A stretch of 64,000 nucleotides of DNA from Dromaius novaehollandiae (lineage: Eukaryota > Chordata > Aves > Casuariiformes > Dromaiidae). Shown here one piece after another: positions 53,401-64,000 of this stretch. The notes beneath the pieces were generated by a model that saw nothing but the letters and a program-made list of their open reading frames with translations, did no database searches and was not told where the DNA came from. Each line of letters opens with the position of its first letter. Positions within the stretch are counted from its first letter, which is position 1. The stretch is taken from NCBI RefSeq assembly GCF_036370855.1, contig NC_088108.1, forward strand, positions 14,469,448 to 14,533,447, in the 5' to 3' direction. A program made the position numbers and the translations under genes.

Positions 53401-55951
53401 TGTTTTGACGTTTCAACAAGCAGAGGTGAGGGAATGTGGCTCTGCCTTTCGTCTGGGTTGCATGGAGACATATGGAAACCGGCTTACACCTGCCACTGAG
53501 CCAGAGTGGCCTCGTGTGAGGAGCCAGAGCCGCGGGCCAGCACACGTTCACGGCACGTTCGTGATCCCAACAGGTTGCTGTGTGACACTTCCATCAGCAG
53601 GTGTGGGGACTTTTGGGCTCTTCTCTTCTTGATTTGAAGTGGGGCCGTTGGGAAGAGAGATTGAGGAAGAGGCAGGGGCCTCTGAGAGTCACCTTCCCTC
53701 CCAACCAGCAACAGCTGGGGTGGGGGGCTGCACATATGTGCAGGAAAAGTGTGTTTTCACCAAGAAAAAATGGACTTGCTTATGCTAAAATGGTTTATTC
53801 TGGTTTAGTGGCCCAGAATTAGCTGCATTAGCAAAAAGCATTTTTCTAGTAGTGCCTCTGCATCTGTAGTAGGGATGTGACTCTCTGGAAATGCTACCCC
53901 AGACCCTAGGGTGTTAACACCAGACAGGGCAAAGCTAGTTAAGCTTGGTCTAAGGCTGAAATCAGAGTAACCAGCTTGGTCTTATGCTCAGGAGGAGTGT
54001 TTAGGACTCCAGTGCAGCCTTACAGCTGCAGAAAGTGGATTTGGCCAGGCAGCAGGACATGCAGTGATCAGTGCCGGCCAGTGACCTGTCTTGGGCTGGC
54101 TTCCACTAGGGTCCAGCAAACACTGAAATGAGGTTTAGGTAAAGCTGTTCCCACTCTGCTAAGGCTTGCAGGTAGCCAGCATCATCCAAAATGCTTGCTG
54201 CAAGGGAAGGCAGCTAGGATTGCTTTCCTCTGCCCTGAGCTGGGCTGAGAGCAGAAGCAAATGTCACTCCTTTAGTCCCACAGGAGCACAGCTGGCCCCA
54301 GATGTCAGTTCCGGCCAGGTTTCGGGTGGGTGCAGTGGTGGTCCTGTGCTCATGCAGCCACTGCCTGAGGATCCTGAGGAGTTGTCCACTCAGCTGCATT
54401 TCAAAGGCATACTGCAGCAAGCTGGCCAAGTGAGCCCCGTGCCGCGTCTGCTCGGATAGGGAAGCACATCCTGACAGCGTTGCTTAAGACTCCTTAAACA
54501 TCGTTAGAAAGTGCGGCGCACAATCAGACAGGCAACAACAAGCTGATGTACCAACAGCTAACGTGCGGCGGCAGGCAGCCAGCTGCACAGAACTGATCCC
54601 TTGTCGGGGGACACATCTCCACGTCTGGAGCTGGGGAGATGCAGAGAGCTCTAAAGCAATTGTGAAAGCAAGTTTTATCTGGGGTTTTAAAAGAGGAGCT
54701 TCTGACAAATTAACTGCAACGTGTCAATTTAATGCTTTTTTTCCTCTCCAAGTACCTTTGCCAGGCTCTGCCTCCCCTGGTACTGAAGGGAGATGTGTAT
54801 CAGTGGTGCCTGATTACACCTTGGAGGCTGCAAGTCTCCAGCTGGGATGCATCAACACAGTGGCAGCTCCTGCTGCGAGACCCTTTCTGGCGCTGGAGCA
54901 GGTGACACATTGACAGCAAATGCTGAGGGGGATGTGCCGGGTGTAGGACGGCTCAGCATCCTTTCATGCGTATGGCTATGTCATTCTGGTGACAATATTG
55001 TGAATGACCTGCCCAGAGCAGTGGCAGGTGGTTAGAATTTCCCGCGTGACCATGTGGACCTAATCTAATTAGAGGGTTTAGGAAAGCTCCTTCGGGGAAA
55101 AAGGGAAGGAGCAGAAGGTTTAGAGAAGGGCATATTTGAAAGATGGTGAGAGAAGCTGTTAGCTCAATGGATCATGTCCTGAGGAGGATGTGAGCTTTTC
55201 CTGCCTGGCTCGGAACTGGAAGATCAAAAAAAACTGTGGCTTTAAATGGGAGCTCAAGCCCGAGGTTGGGGTGGAAGGGTTAGCAAGTACAGGGAATGGG
55301 TTATGTCAGCTCTTGGCTGCAGGGCAGAGGAGTTTGCATAAGGCTTTCATTTCCCAGGGTCTGTGCAGGGCAGATGGCTGGGTTCCTGGTAAGTAAGATA
55401 TGCATGCTGTGTGCCTGGTAGTTTTAGGACCTCTTTTTCTCCAAAATGCTTTTATTAGAACTGCCTGAAAATGCTGTTTGATCACTGTCCTCTTCCTTTG
55501 AGGAAGCAAACTTCAGGTGTGCATGTAAGTCAGAGCAGCTGAGGTAATTGGGGTTAACAGGGCAGCCCCAGGAGCTGGCGGCGCTGGCAGCAGTGGAGGG
55601 CTGGCAGAGAGGAGCAGGCTGAGGAGGGCAGGGCTGGCTCCTCTGCTCTGGGGATGAGCAACATGTCCCCAGAGGGAATCTGAGGAGAATGTGAAGTGTC
55701 CTGTGTCTGCTGCTGGCTAATCCTGGCTGCTGGTGGGAGGGACCCTGCACTTCTGGGGACCCTGAAGTGAGTAAAGGTACCAGGTAAGTTGTGTCACCTT
55801 AGGAGCATCGCTGAGCGATCCCTGAGCTCCTTTGAACAACGATGCGCCTTCCTGCTTCTGTCTCTGTGAAACCTGGCTATGCTCGATCTTCCACAGTGCA
55901 CCAGAGAGATGCCACCACAGCAGTGTCTTTCTTTTTGTCTCTCTGCTGCAG
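50409..55951 (+). other. GABRG4: GABRG4 intron 1
   Basis: This GT-AG intron is about 5.5 kb. Its first ~550 bases belong to the promoter CpG island, followed by a pyrimidine-rich run (50990-51050) and an AT-richer stretch (51050-51210) that may be a conserved element. The 52.85-kb segment AACTGAGGCACAGGAGGAGAGG is weakly MIR-like. No additional exon is recognised. Confidence 0.82.
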
Positions 55952-56100
55952 GTGTGAAAGCACAGAGGAATATGATTACGATTACCTCAGCATCAATAAA
56001 ACCTGGGTCCTCACCCCCAAGGTGCAGGAGACTGATGCCACGCAAATCCTCAACTCACTCCTGAAGAACTATGACAACAAGCTGAGGCCTGACATTGGCA
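55952..56100 (+). CDS. GABRG4: GABRG4 coding exon 2 (mature N-terminus)
   Basis: This 149-bp exon lies between CTGCTGCAG and GTAAGT. It encodes an acidic/aromatic N-terminus ([14 protein letters not shown]), an N-glycosylation sequon (NKT), then [20 protein letters not shown] and [12 protein letters not shown]. The TPKV...[16 protein letters not shown] pattern is the gamma-class signature at the start of the ligand-binding domain; alpha and beta subunits differ here. Among gamma subunits the N-terminus differs from gamma-1, -2 and -3. Together with the alpha-3 neighbour this indicates gamma-4, the sauropsid counterpart of mammalian epsilon. The exon ends one base into the Ile codon. Confidence 0.92.
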
Positions 56101-56329
56101 GTAAGTGTCCCTCAAAGCCACCCTTTGGGGAGCGGGGCAGTGGGTGGTGACCTGCCCAGGGGTGTCCCATGTTCTCCCATGTGGCTTTGGCTGCTGTAGT
56201 TGGGATTTCTGATCAGATGGAGCCACACTGCTCCTGAATGCTCCCCGACTTCTTCAGCCCCCAGTCCTCTGTCCTTTGCTGATGACCCCAGCCTCCTGCT
56301 TACCCATACCCATTCTATTTCCCTTACAG
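56101..56329 (+). other. GABRG4: GABRG4 intron 2 (short)
   Basis: A 229-bp GT-AG intron with GTAAGT donor and TTACAG acceptor. It contains no other feature. Confidence 0.92.
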
Positions 56330-56397
56330 TCAAGCCCACGTTTATTGATGTGGATATCTATGTGAACAGCATCGGGCCAGTATCTGTCATCCAGATG
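56330..56397 (+). CDS. GABRG4: GABRG4 coding exon 3
   Basis: This 68-bp exon has the length conserved for exon 3 in GABR genes. It completes an Ile codon and encodes KPTFIDVDIYVNSIGPVSVIQM, followed by a GTGAGT donor. D(I/M)YVNSIGPV is a family-wide beta-strand motif of the extracellular domain, and the form seen here is gamma-like. The next exon of the family, which would start EYTIDIFF and include WYDRRL, is not present before position 64000, so the rest of the gene lies to the right. Confidence 0.93.
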
Positions 56398-56897
56398 GTG
56401 AGTGGACATCACTGCTACAGTGTCATGGGTGTACAAAGCCTGAGAACATAGGACGTAGCTGACCATCTGCTGCCTGGTGCGTTGCATCCTACTGGCTAGA
56501 CGTGGCATGAAGGAGGTGTTGTCACAAGAAGTGGTGGATTTGTGTCCCCTCTTTGAGAAGACGTGCTCTCAACTGCTGACTGCTGGAGCTAGGGAAGCTT
56601 GACTGCCATCCCTGGTTAGGAGCAAGGTCCCCGTATGTCATAGGTGGGCTCAGTGGCCAGCCATGCTTGGGGAAGTGGTGATGATGCTCTCCGTTCTCTG
56701 CCTGCAACGTGCAGGATCTCTGCATGGAGATCTCTACGTGGACTGGGGACTGCCCTCCCCACTCCTGGGGGAGCACGAGCACATGGGTGCTGGGATGCTC
56801 GGGGTGAACTGCACTGCTCCTGCTGAGGCGATGCCACGCCAGCTGGGAGGGGGAGCAGTGCAGTTCTCAGGAGGATTGAAATAGGTATCTGGAGATG

Positions 56898-56911
56898 GTT
56901 GCCATGGTAAT
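56898..56911 (+). promoter_or_regulatory. X-box-like (RFX) motif in GABRG4 intron 3
   Basis: GTTGCCATGGTAAT differs from the intergenic site at 30270 only in the last base. It is a candidate RFX site by motif alone. A weaker relative (GTTACCATGCAAC) is at 62539-62551. Confidence 0.35.
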
Positions 56912-57023
56912 GGTCTGATGGTGTGAAACTTGGGTGCCTAGGCCTGTGCCTGTTGTGCTGGGGAGAGGCAGACAGGGTGGCTTGGATCAAAAGGCTGTAT
57001 TTCTATACTTTACCATCTTAGAC

Positions 57024-57031
57024 TGACGTCA
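57024..57031. promoter_or_regulatory. palindromic CRE (TGACGTCA) in GABRG4 intron 3
   Basis: An exact CREB/ATF consensus about 630 bases downstream of exon 3. An activity-regulated intronic enhancer is possible, but an 8-mer can occur by chance. Confidence 0.3.
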
Positions 57032-59701
57032 CCAGGACTTCAGCAGTTTCTGCTCATGGCTCAGGCCCCACTGCACCAGGAGTTGTAGAAACACTCAATA
57101 GAGATGCTCTTTGCTGTGAAGAGCCTCCAGGCCTTGCAGCACTGGAGAACAACTGTCGATTACTTTTCATGGGAAATTTCTATTCCTCTCTGAAGCCTTT
57201 CTTTTTTTCTTCCCCCTTTTCATCAAGAAACAAACCTGATGATGCTGTCAGGTTTTGAAAACCATTTTTGGCAACTGGGCAGTGTGGTGGGGTAAGCAGG
57301 GGAGAGGTAGCCAGGACAATTTGGCTGCTCTTGTCTTTCTTCATGCAAAACTGAGCAGAAAAAAACAGGATCTCCCTCAAACCTGAAAAGAGAGAGTCTG
57401 CAAGACAAGGATGTGTTTTTACTTTCATAAAGTGGAAAACTTCTGCTGAACGAACCCGTTTGGGGGATGGAGGAATGGCATTGTAGTGGTAGTACCTCTT
57501 TCCCTCCAAAAAGCATATGAGTGCAACCTTTGTGACTGAGCGTGTGCCTCCACACTGTGCCTGCTTGTGGGCTAGCCAGAGAGGGCCCTGGCTGGGCGCT
57601 CACCTGTGTGACAAAGGCACCATCAGGAGGCCCAGCGGGGAAGGCCTCAAGTCAGAAAGTTTCCTTTGGTTGCTTTTGTGGGCCTGGCACTTCCTGGAGA
57701 TGTGGCTTTGTGTGGGTTGAAGTTCTTGACTGAGCCCTGCAAAGGAGGAGAGGAGCAATGGGGTGGGGGAAGGCACCATCATACTGCTGAGCTACTTTCC
57801 ACTGTGGCCATCTGAACTGGACTAGCTACCTGGAGGGGGTGGGGAGCAGGCCCCCTTGAAAGGGGCTGGGTGATCAGGGATGTGATTTGAGTGACACATC
57901 TTATTGAGTGGTACTGCAGCCAGTGCCTCCCCTGTGAGACTGAAGTAGGTCATCCAGTAACTGCAGGGTAGGACCTGCCCTCAGGCCCTCATGTCTCCCT
58001 TCACGTAAGCTCGTGCTCGAACTTTCTAGGAGGATGGGAGGAGAGCCATAGCCACGTGATACCTTAGCACAGGCCATGTGGATCAGGTCATCCCCAGGCT
58101 GCCAGCAGATATTGCAAGCTCCTCCATGCAGCATCATTGTGTGGACCCGAAGCCACGGCTGGCTTAGGAGCAGCAATGCAGAGGGGAAGCGTGTGGGGCT
58201 GGGTGTGCTTGCCTCCTCAGCAAGTGCAGTGCTTGGAGGTGGGCTATGGGAGTCACGTTATAGGTGGCTGTCCAGTATGGTTTGTAGTGTCCCTAGGATA
58301 TGCCAGGAATACAAAGCAAAACCACTGTGCACTTCTTTGTTCCTACTTCTTTCCTCTTCATCTGTTTTGTTTACCCCTTTCCATCCCCCTTGGATGTTTT
58401 GCTCTCCTCCCTGTTATAGGAGCACTGCATGACCGTACATGTTGAAGGAGTAGAGAATGGCTTACAAAATCCAGTCTTGCATTCAGAGTTCATCTCTTCT
58501 CCCAAACAGCGATACCAGGCACTGCTGCTAGACTGGTTTCCTAAGAAACAAAGCTTATGCAATGGTGATGTGTATGTGAGAACAAACGTATGTATGTCCG
58601 TCCCAGCACTTCAATGACTCTTGATCCACTGGCCTAATATCAGCTAGATTTGGCAGCAAGGATATGGGCATCATACATATTCAGTTCCTCCAGTTTTTTT
58701 GTGAAAACAGGATGCCAGGCAGAGACAATAGCCATCTCCACTGAGGGGAAAAGCTATTGTGTGAACTCAGTCCTTACTAGACACCGGAGAATTCATATGG
58801 GAGAATGCTGCTGAAGACAGGCTTGACTGTTCCTAAAGCAGCTGAACCAATGTGCTTTGGCTCTTTCTAAGAGTCAGCAGAAGCTTTTACTTGGTGTGAA
58901 ATGGGGCTCCATGACTGCACAGGATGCCCAGGTGGTCCCAGGGCACTTAATGGGAGTCAAGAGCATTAAGGTGTGACTGGCTTTCAGAAGTTGTCTGCAC
59001 CTGCAGGGCTCCACTGGGGAAGCTGCTGCCTCAGAGCTGATTTACCCACGTTACCCGGCTGGAGCTTCCCTATCTGAGGAAGATATTGGTGCACTGAGTA
59101 ATTGCTGTTGATGGCAACACTGTAGTGAGGAGCTGCTTGGCCAGGTAAGGAAACCACCCGGCCCAGATAGTTGAGGACTCTTAGACTTGTGGTATTTTGC
59201 TGTGTCAATCACAACTGGCTGCACAGTCTCCCCAGGGTGCTTGGATGCTGCCAGCCTGGGTGTCCCTGCTAGGTCCGAGCCCCTTGAAGGAGGCAGTGCC
59301 TCCTGTCAGCTAGAAAGGCAGATCTTCCAGCAGTGACCAATAATTTAAGGACACCTCTGCACTGGCATCCCTAAGCACACTCTCTATGAATCTTGTTCCT
59401 TCACCATCCCTTTACTAACTTCTGAATCTGTGATGCCCTTGAGCTTGAAAGCCTTTCTCCTTGAGATGCTGGGTAGATGCTAAAGATACTAAAGAAGGCT
59501 AGGCCCAGGTCTTACAGTTTTGGATGGCAGCTTTCTGCCATCTGTGTGGCTGAAGGCTTTCCCCTGCTCATGACAGGTTGCATCCTGCTATAGCTTCTCC
59601 TAAAGAAATTAAAAAGGGCTGCAGTAAAGCCACTGTGGCTGGCCATGGTGCTGCTGCTGGGCTCAGCTGCTTGCCCTTTTTTTGGTTTTGTTTCCTCCTC
59701 T

Positions 59702-59716
59702 CCCCCCCCCCCCCCC
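59702..59716 (+). repeat. poly-C run (15)
   Basis: A C homopolymer inside a pyrimidine-rich stretch of GABRG4 intron 3. Length is probably variable. Confidence 0.9.
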
Positions 59717-62700
59717 TTCTTGCTTGTGCAACAAGTAAAGCCATTCTGTGGGTCCTGCTGCCAGCAGTGCTGGCATCAAAGGTACTGCCCAGATTGTCAC
59801 TGTTGGCAGTGGGAACCATTCTTCCCCAGCACTTTACCCCTTTTTACAAAGCTTCTTTTAAGCTGGGAAACTCTGCCTCCTTTCAGACCTCAGGCCTGTC
59901 TTGAATGCCAGATCTTTCCCTTTTCCCATACACAACCTGAGGCAATGCGTATTTCCGAGGGAAGAGAACCAGGATTTGACTTGGAGCTAGATCTCTCCAG
60001 AGCCTCTGGTGAGATTTCTCTGAGATGTTCTGTCTGAGCAGCTGTAGTCCCTGCTGCAGATGCAGAGCCTTGTATACATACAGATACAGGCCCACTGGAG
60101 GGGAGATGCCCTTTTGATCTTTCAGGTGCATTACGATGACAGCATCTTAGGTAAGCATTTGTCATTCATGTGGCCAGGCCATGTAGAAGATAAAAACCTA
60201 GCTCTACTTTTAGAGGATATACCACCATTACTGTGGCTTATAGCATAGCCCAGTGTTGTCTGTGCATCTGAATATTGGGTGTCCTATGATCTCTCACCCT
60301 CCCCTCAAGGAGTTAACTACTCACTGCTGCCTTCAGCCTAGCAATACTCTGTCAGTGCCTGGAGGCTGGTCCTGTGTAGCCATTGCTCAACCTCAAAGTG
60401 ATAAATCACATCAGGATACAAAACTGATTCAGGTCCTTAGAAATGAAAAGGTGATTTGAAAATGCCCTGCGTTGGGTGTGAATTCGGCATCCCCCTCATC
60501 GATCACTTGTCATAAATAACATTAATATTCAGGAGTCAGCAGAAAGCAGGCAGGTTTGGAGAGGGAAGAAAGGCAAAGTGATTTCCTGGTATCTTTTGTA
60601 GACGAGAGTGGCTGTCTTGTTTCCCATTTAGGTATTCAGGCAAATTCGAAATCCTCTCTTCCCCGTGAAAAGGACCCGCTGTCCCAAGGGAGAGCGAAAA
60701 CACGGCAGCAACCTGAATGAAGACCCGAGCTCTTGTTTCCTCCTGCCCCATTCCTCTGCTTTGCTTTGCTTCCCTGCTGCGCACAGGGCAGGAGCGGGTG
60801 GTGGGATGGCCGGTGCTCGCGCCAGGCTGCCCGCAGCAGCCAGCGGGCCAGGCTTGAGCTGGCAGCAAACCTGCCTGTGGAGGGGTTAACTGCCCGCGGC
60901 TACGCGATGGGGCAGCCGGGCAGCCGGCTCCCCGCGCTCCGGCAGGGCGCAGCAGGAGGGAGGGCTGCGTACCGCCAGGAGGTGGTTACGGGAGGATTAA
61001 GTGAAGTGGGTGTTGGGGCCTGTCCCAGGGGCCACACAGGGCCTGGGCTTGGTTGAGAGGAGAGGCTGGGCTGAGAGGGAAAGGGCTGTGGAAGACGTGA
61101 TGTTTCACTCAGAGGCCTGAGTGCTGTTTGCTCCCCTTGCTGCATGCACTGGGGTTTCAAAGGGCCGCCGGCGTAAGCAGCCTCCCCATTCCCGTGAACC
61201 CGTTGTCTTTGGGTGGGACTGGGGCACTTGGCCTGTCCCAGGCAGCTGAGGCGAGCTGGCTCCAACCAGCAGCTAGCGGGGTGGCTGCGTTTCGGCCATC
61301 AGGGAGGGGATGCACCAGGCCACGAGCTTCCCCAAGCCGCCGGCTGCCGCTGGGGCTGGCCAGCAGCACCGCGGGCCAAATGAGTTACCGCGCACAGCAC
61401 CCAGCTCTCCGAGCTGTGCAGGGGGTCTGGATGCCCATTTAGATTCCCGTTACACAGGCAGCGTTCAGGCATCCTGGTCTCCTTGGCGCATCACAAATCT
61501 GAGCCTGGTGCTTTGATATGGTGATAAGAAACAACCTTGGTTCTCCCTGTGTGTTTGCAGGAGGAGGTGCCCAGGCAGGGCTGCAGCACTGGGGGCCAGG
61601 GGAGGAGACTTTGGGTTCAAATTTTCTGCTGACTGGTTGTTTGCTGGAGGGATTTGCTCCTGGTTTTGTTTTTTAATGGCATTATTGCTATAGATTATAG
61701 CTTTAACTGGTGTCAAGGGCACCTTGAGTTCTGGATCACCTTCCTTTAGGGATTTTTAACTCTCAGGAAATGATGTTGTAGAAGTAAAGCTGTTGTCAAA
61801 TATTGTGGCTGAATGTGTTTCAGACCTGAGGATGTCCATGAAGTATCCATGAGAGTCTGCATGGGTGGGAGTGAAAAAGTATTTCTACTCCTGGCTTGGG
61901 GATGGAGCAAGTCCTGCTCCGAGCTTCCTCCCAGAGACTTGAGCTGCTATGTCTTTTGCTTCCTTTATCGTGTGGAAACAAAATGCAAGGCTTGTAGTTG
62001 AGTACCCAGAGCGTAGCACGAACGCTGCGGTGGCCTCCTGGCCAAAGTGAATAGGGACTTGCCACTCTCTCCAGGCGCCTGCCATGGTTACCTGCTTGAG
62101 GTGTCTGGGAGCAGAGGCAATGCAGCCAGGGCTGGTTTGGAGGCTGGTGACTCCTCTCTTTGGTATGTAGGAAGGTGTTATGAGCAGAGGAGATGCCCTT
62201 GTGTGCCAGGCTTTCTAGCAAAACAGGCTCTTCTGCTGGGATTGTGCACCACCTTGGTCCTGTTGCTTCATGATACAAAAACATGGAAAGTGCAAAATGG
62301 GCCCCTTGTCATTCACCAAGGGCCAAATTCTGCTGCCTCCGAAGTGCCTGTGACTCCTCCTGGGTAGGAATAAGCTCCTGCCTCCATTATTGTAGCATAT
62401 GATTTTTCTTGGCTCTGTCTCTGAATGGGGGACCGGATCCCTAAGAGGGTGGTATGTCCAAATACACATGTTCATTATTCCCCTCTTCAAGAGATGCTGC
62501 ACACCATTAAATTCATAATGCTCTGCCTGGCTGCAGTAGTTACCATGCAACACACTAACAAAACTGAGGATGAAGAACACATTTTCTCGTGTCTGGAGTG
62601 TTGCAGAATAGATTTAATAGATTTGCCTGTATGGTGCATTTGTGAGAACTCTGGGAAAAAAGTGGGGGGGAGAGAATGGGGGAAATGTTTATTCGTTATC

Positions 62701-64000
62701 AGTTGATGAATAATTAATTTACAAAACTTGTCTTGTTAAATATAAATTAAATCCTCATTTGACACACTTTATAATTTAGAAGTATAAGCACAGCATGAAT
62801 GAAGAGAGCTCCCCATTGACTGCTTTCGTGTAAATCCCACGGAGCCAGGGGAAGAGGGTGTGGGTTTCGGAGTTAAAGCTGGCAGAGGGAGAGCTGTGAG
62901 GAAGGGGCTGCTATGGCCAAGCCGTTTGGGGAGAGCCGGGGGCTCTCTCCTTGCGTGGGGGCACTCAGCCATGCTATCTGCCTGCACAGGGACGGCTTCG
63001 GGCAGAGAGGTGGCTGCTCAACCCCCTCCCAGAAGTTGCTGCCCTCTCTGCAAGGCTCTTCAGCTCCTGGGAGAATAGCTGCTGAATTGTGTCTCTTTAG
63101 GAAAAATCCCTGTCGATGCTGTGTTATCGGTGTGCACTGAGTCCACGGCTGCCGTGTGAACAGCTACACTGTGCCAGCAGCAGGGGCAAGGATCAGCGAG
63201 AGGCGCTGGGCTCCGCAAAAGCCGTGCGGGGCTAAGCCGCCCTTGCTCGGAGCCCTTGGGCAGTCCGTACCGTCTCCGCGCTGAAGCGGAGCCGCGTGCC
63301 GAGGAACGGCGCCTGGGCTTTGCTGGAAGCAGTAAATGTGTGGGCCGCCGCGGGAAGCCCTAGGTTACAGCCTGGGCTGTCTTGCTGCGAGGCTTGAGTT
63401 AATATCTTCATTTCTTCTTAATAGATGGGGAAAGCAAGGCCAGTAATAATTGTCTGGCTCTGAGGAACACTTAAGTCTTGATTATACTTAGCTTTGGCTG
63501 CTTTGGAATAAGTAGGAAGGAAATGAAATGAAAATGGCACACTTTTTAAGATGCTTGAATATGTTGCTCTGGAGCACAAGATAAGCCTATAGGTAAAGGA
63601 AATTTGTTGCGCACCCCCCCTTTCCCCCCTCCCCACTTTCCTGATAGTAGACTCCAGCAGCTGCACAGCACTTCTCAACTGAAAGGACTTTAAAATGCTT
63701 TGCAAATCATCTATCTAGGAAGCACATAGCCCTGGTGCACCCATGTCTGGGGTGCGTTGCAGTGCCTAAAGCACACGGCAGTGTTCGGCTTGGCCTGCCC
63801 CGCGTGCACTGAGTCAGGCTTCAGCATAAATCTCCTGAAGGTGCACAGGGCACGCACTAGCGTAATGTGCTAGGTCAGTTTTCAGTCCCTGATAAAGATG
63901 AATACCGTATAAATTTGAAGTGGTCGGAAATGAGTGTTGTTCTTTAAGGGCCCCAGTGCTTTTCCTGCCTGCTGGTTTCTGTGCCTGAGTGATGGCTCAG

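Larger units (their letters stand above)
56398..64000 (+). other. GABRG4: GABRG4 intron 3 (5' part)
   Basis: At least 7.6 kb of intron continues to the window edge. It contains X-box-like motifs (56898, 62539), a palindromic CRE (57024), a C15 run (59702-59716), an AT-rich stretch (62690-62780), and a weak MIR-like segment near 63.41-63.47 kb. No exon was recognised; frames were checked for the expected WYDRRL and TPNRMLRIW-type motifs. Confidence 0.8.

Noticed and set aside
56398..64000. Search for GABRG4 exon 4
   Set aside because: No frame contains the expected EYTIDIFF, WYDRRL or ITTPN-type motifs, so the exon is beyond the window.

Overview
This window looks like vertebrate nuclear DNA, most likely from a bird or other sauropsid. 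It has split genes with GT-AG introns, CpG islands and few interspersed repeats. The repeats I can recognise are decayed CR1 LINE and MIR-like pieces. I see no bacterial, viral or plasmid architecture.

Two GABA-A receptor subunit genes lie head to tail on the + strand. The first is the 3' part of the alpha-3 subunit gene (GABRA3). Its last four coding exons are at 1431-1574, 3248-3400, 7049-7260 and 15470-15799, and encode the end of the extracellular domain through TM1-TM4 and the C-terminus. Its 5' exons lie left of the window. About 34.5 kb of DNA without recognisable coding sequence follows (roughly 15.8-50.3 kb). It holds the alpha-3 3' UTR, several CpG-rich blocks, tandem duplications, palindromes and CR1/MIR debris. 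The second gene starts inside a strong CpG island and is the 5' part of a gamma-class subunit gene, best called gamma-4 (GABRG4, counterpart of mammalian GABRE). Its first three coding exons are at 50338-50408, 55952-56100 and 56330-56397. Intron 3 runs off the right end, so most of that gene is outside the window.

The two products are subunits of the same pentameric chloride channel family. Their neighbouring, co-oriented arrangement matches the alpha3/epsilon part of the mammalian Xq28 cluster and the alpha3/beta4/gamma4 cluster known in chicken. I found no third protein gene and no tRNA, rRNA or CRISPR.

The most interesting signal is an apparent two-part A-to-I RNA-editing module in GABRA3. 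Exon 9 carries a short exonic hairpin (7113-7158) that puts the third base of the TM3 Ile codon (A7143) opposite C in an A:C mismatch, which is the known I/M recoding site. About 70 bases into the following intron lies a second, longer hairpin (7329-7397), positioned like the intronic enhancer of editing described in mouse. Other points worth checking are an intronic CpG island in GABRA3, CpG-rich blocks upstream of GABRG4, X-box-like motifs, and an in-frame upstream ATG in GABRG4.
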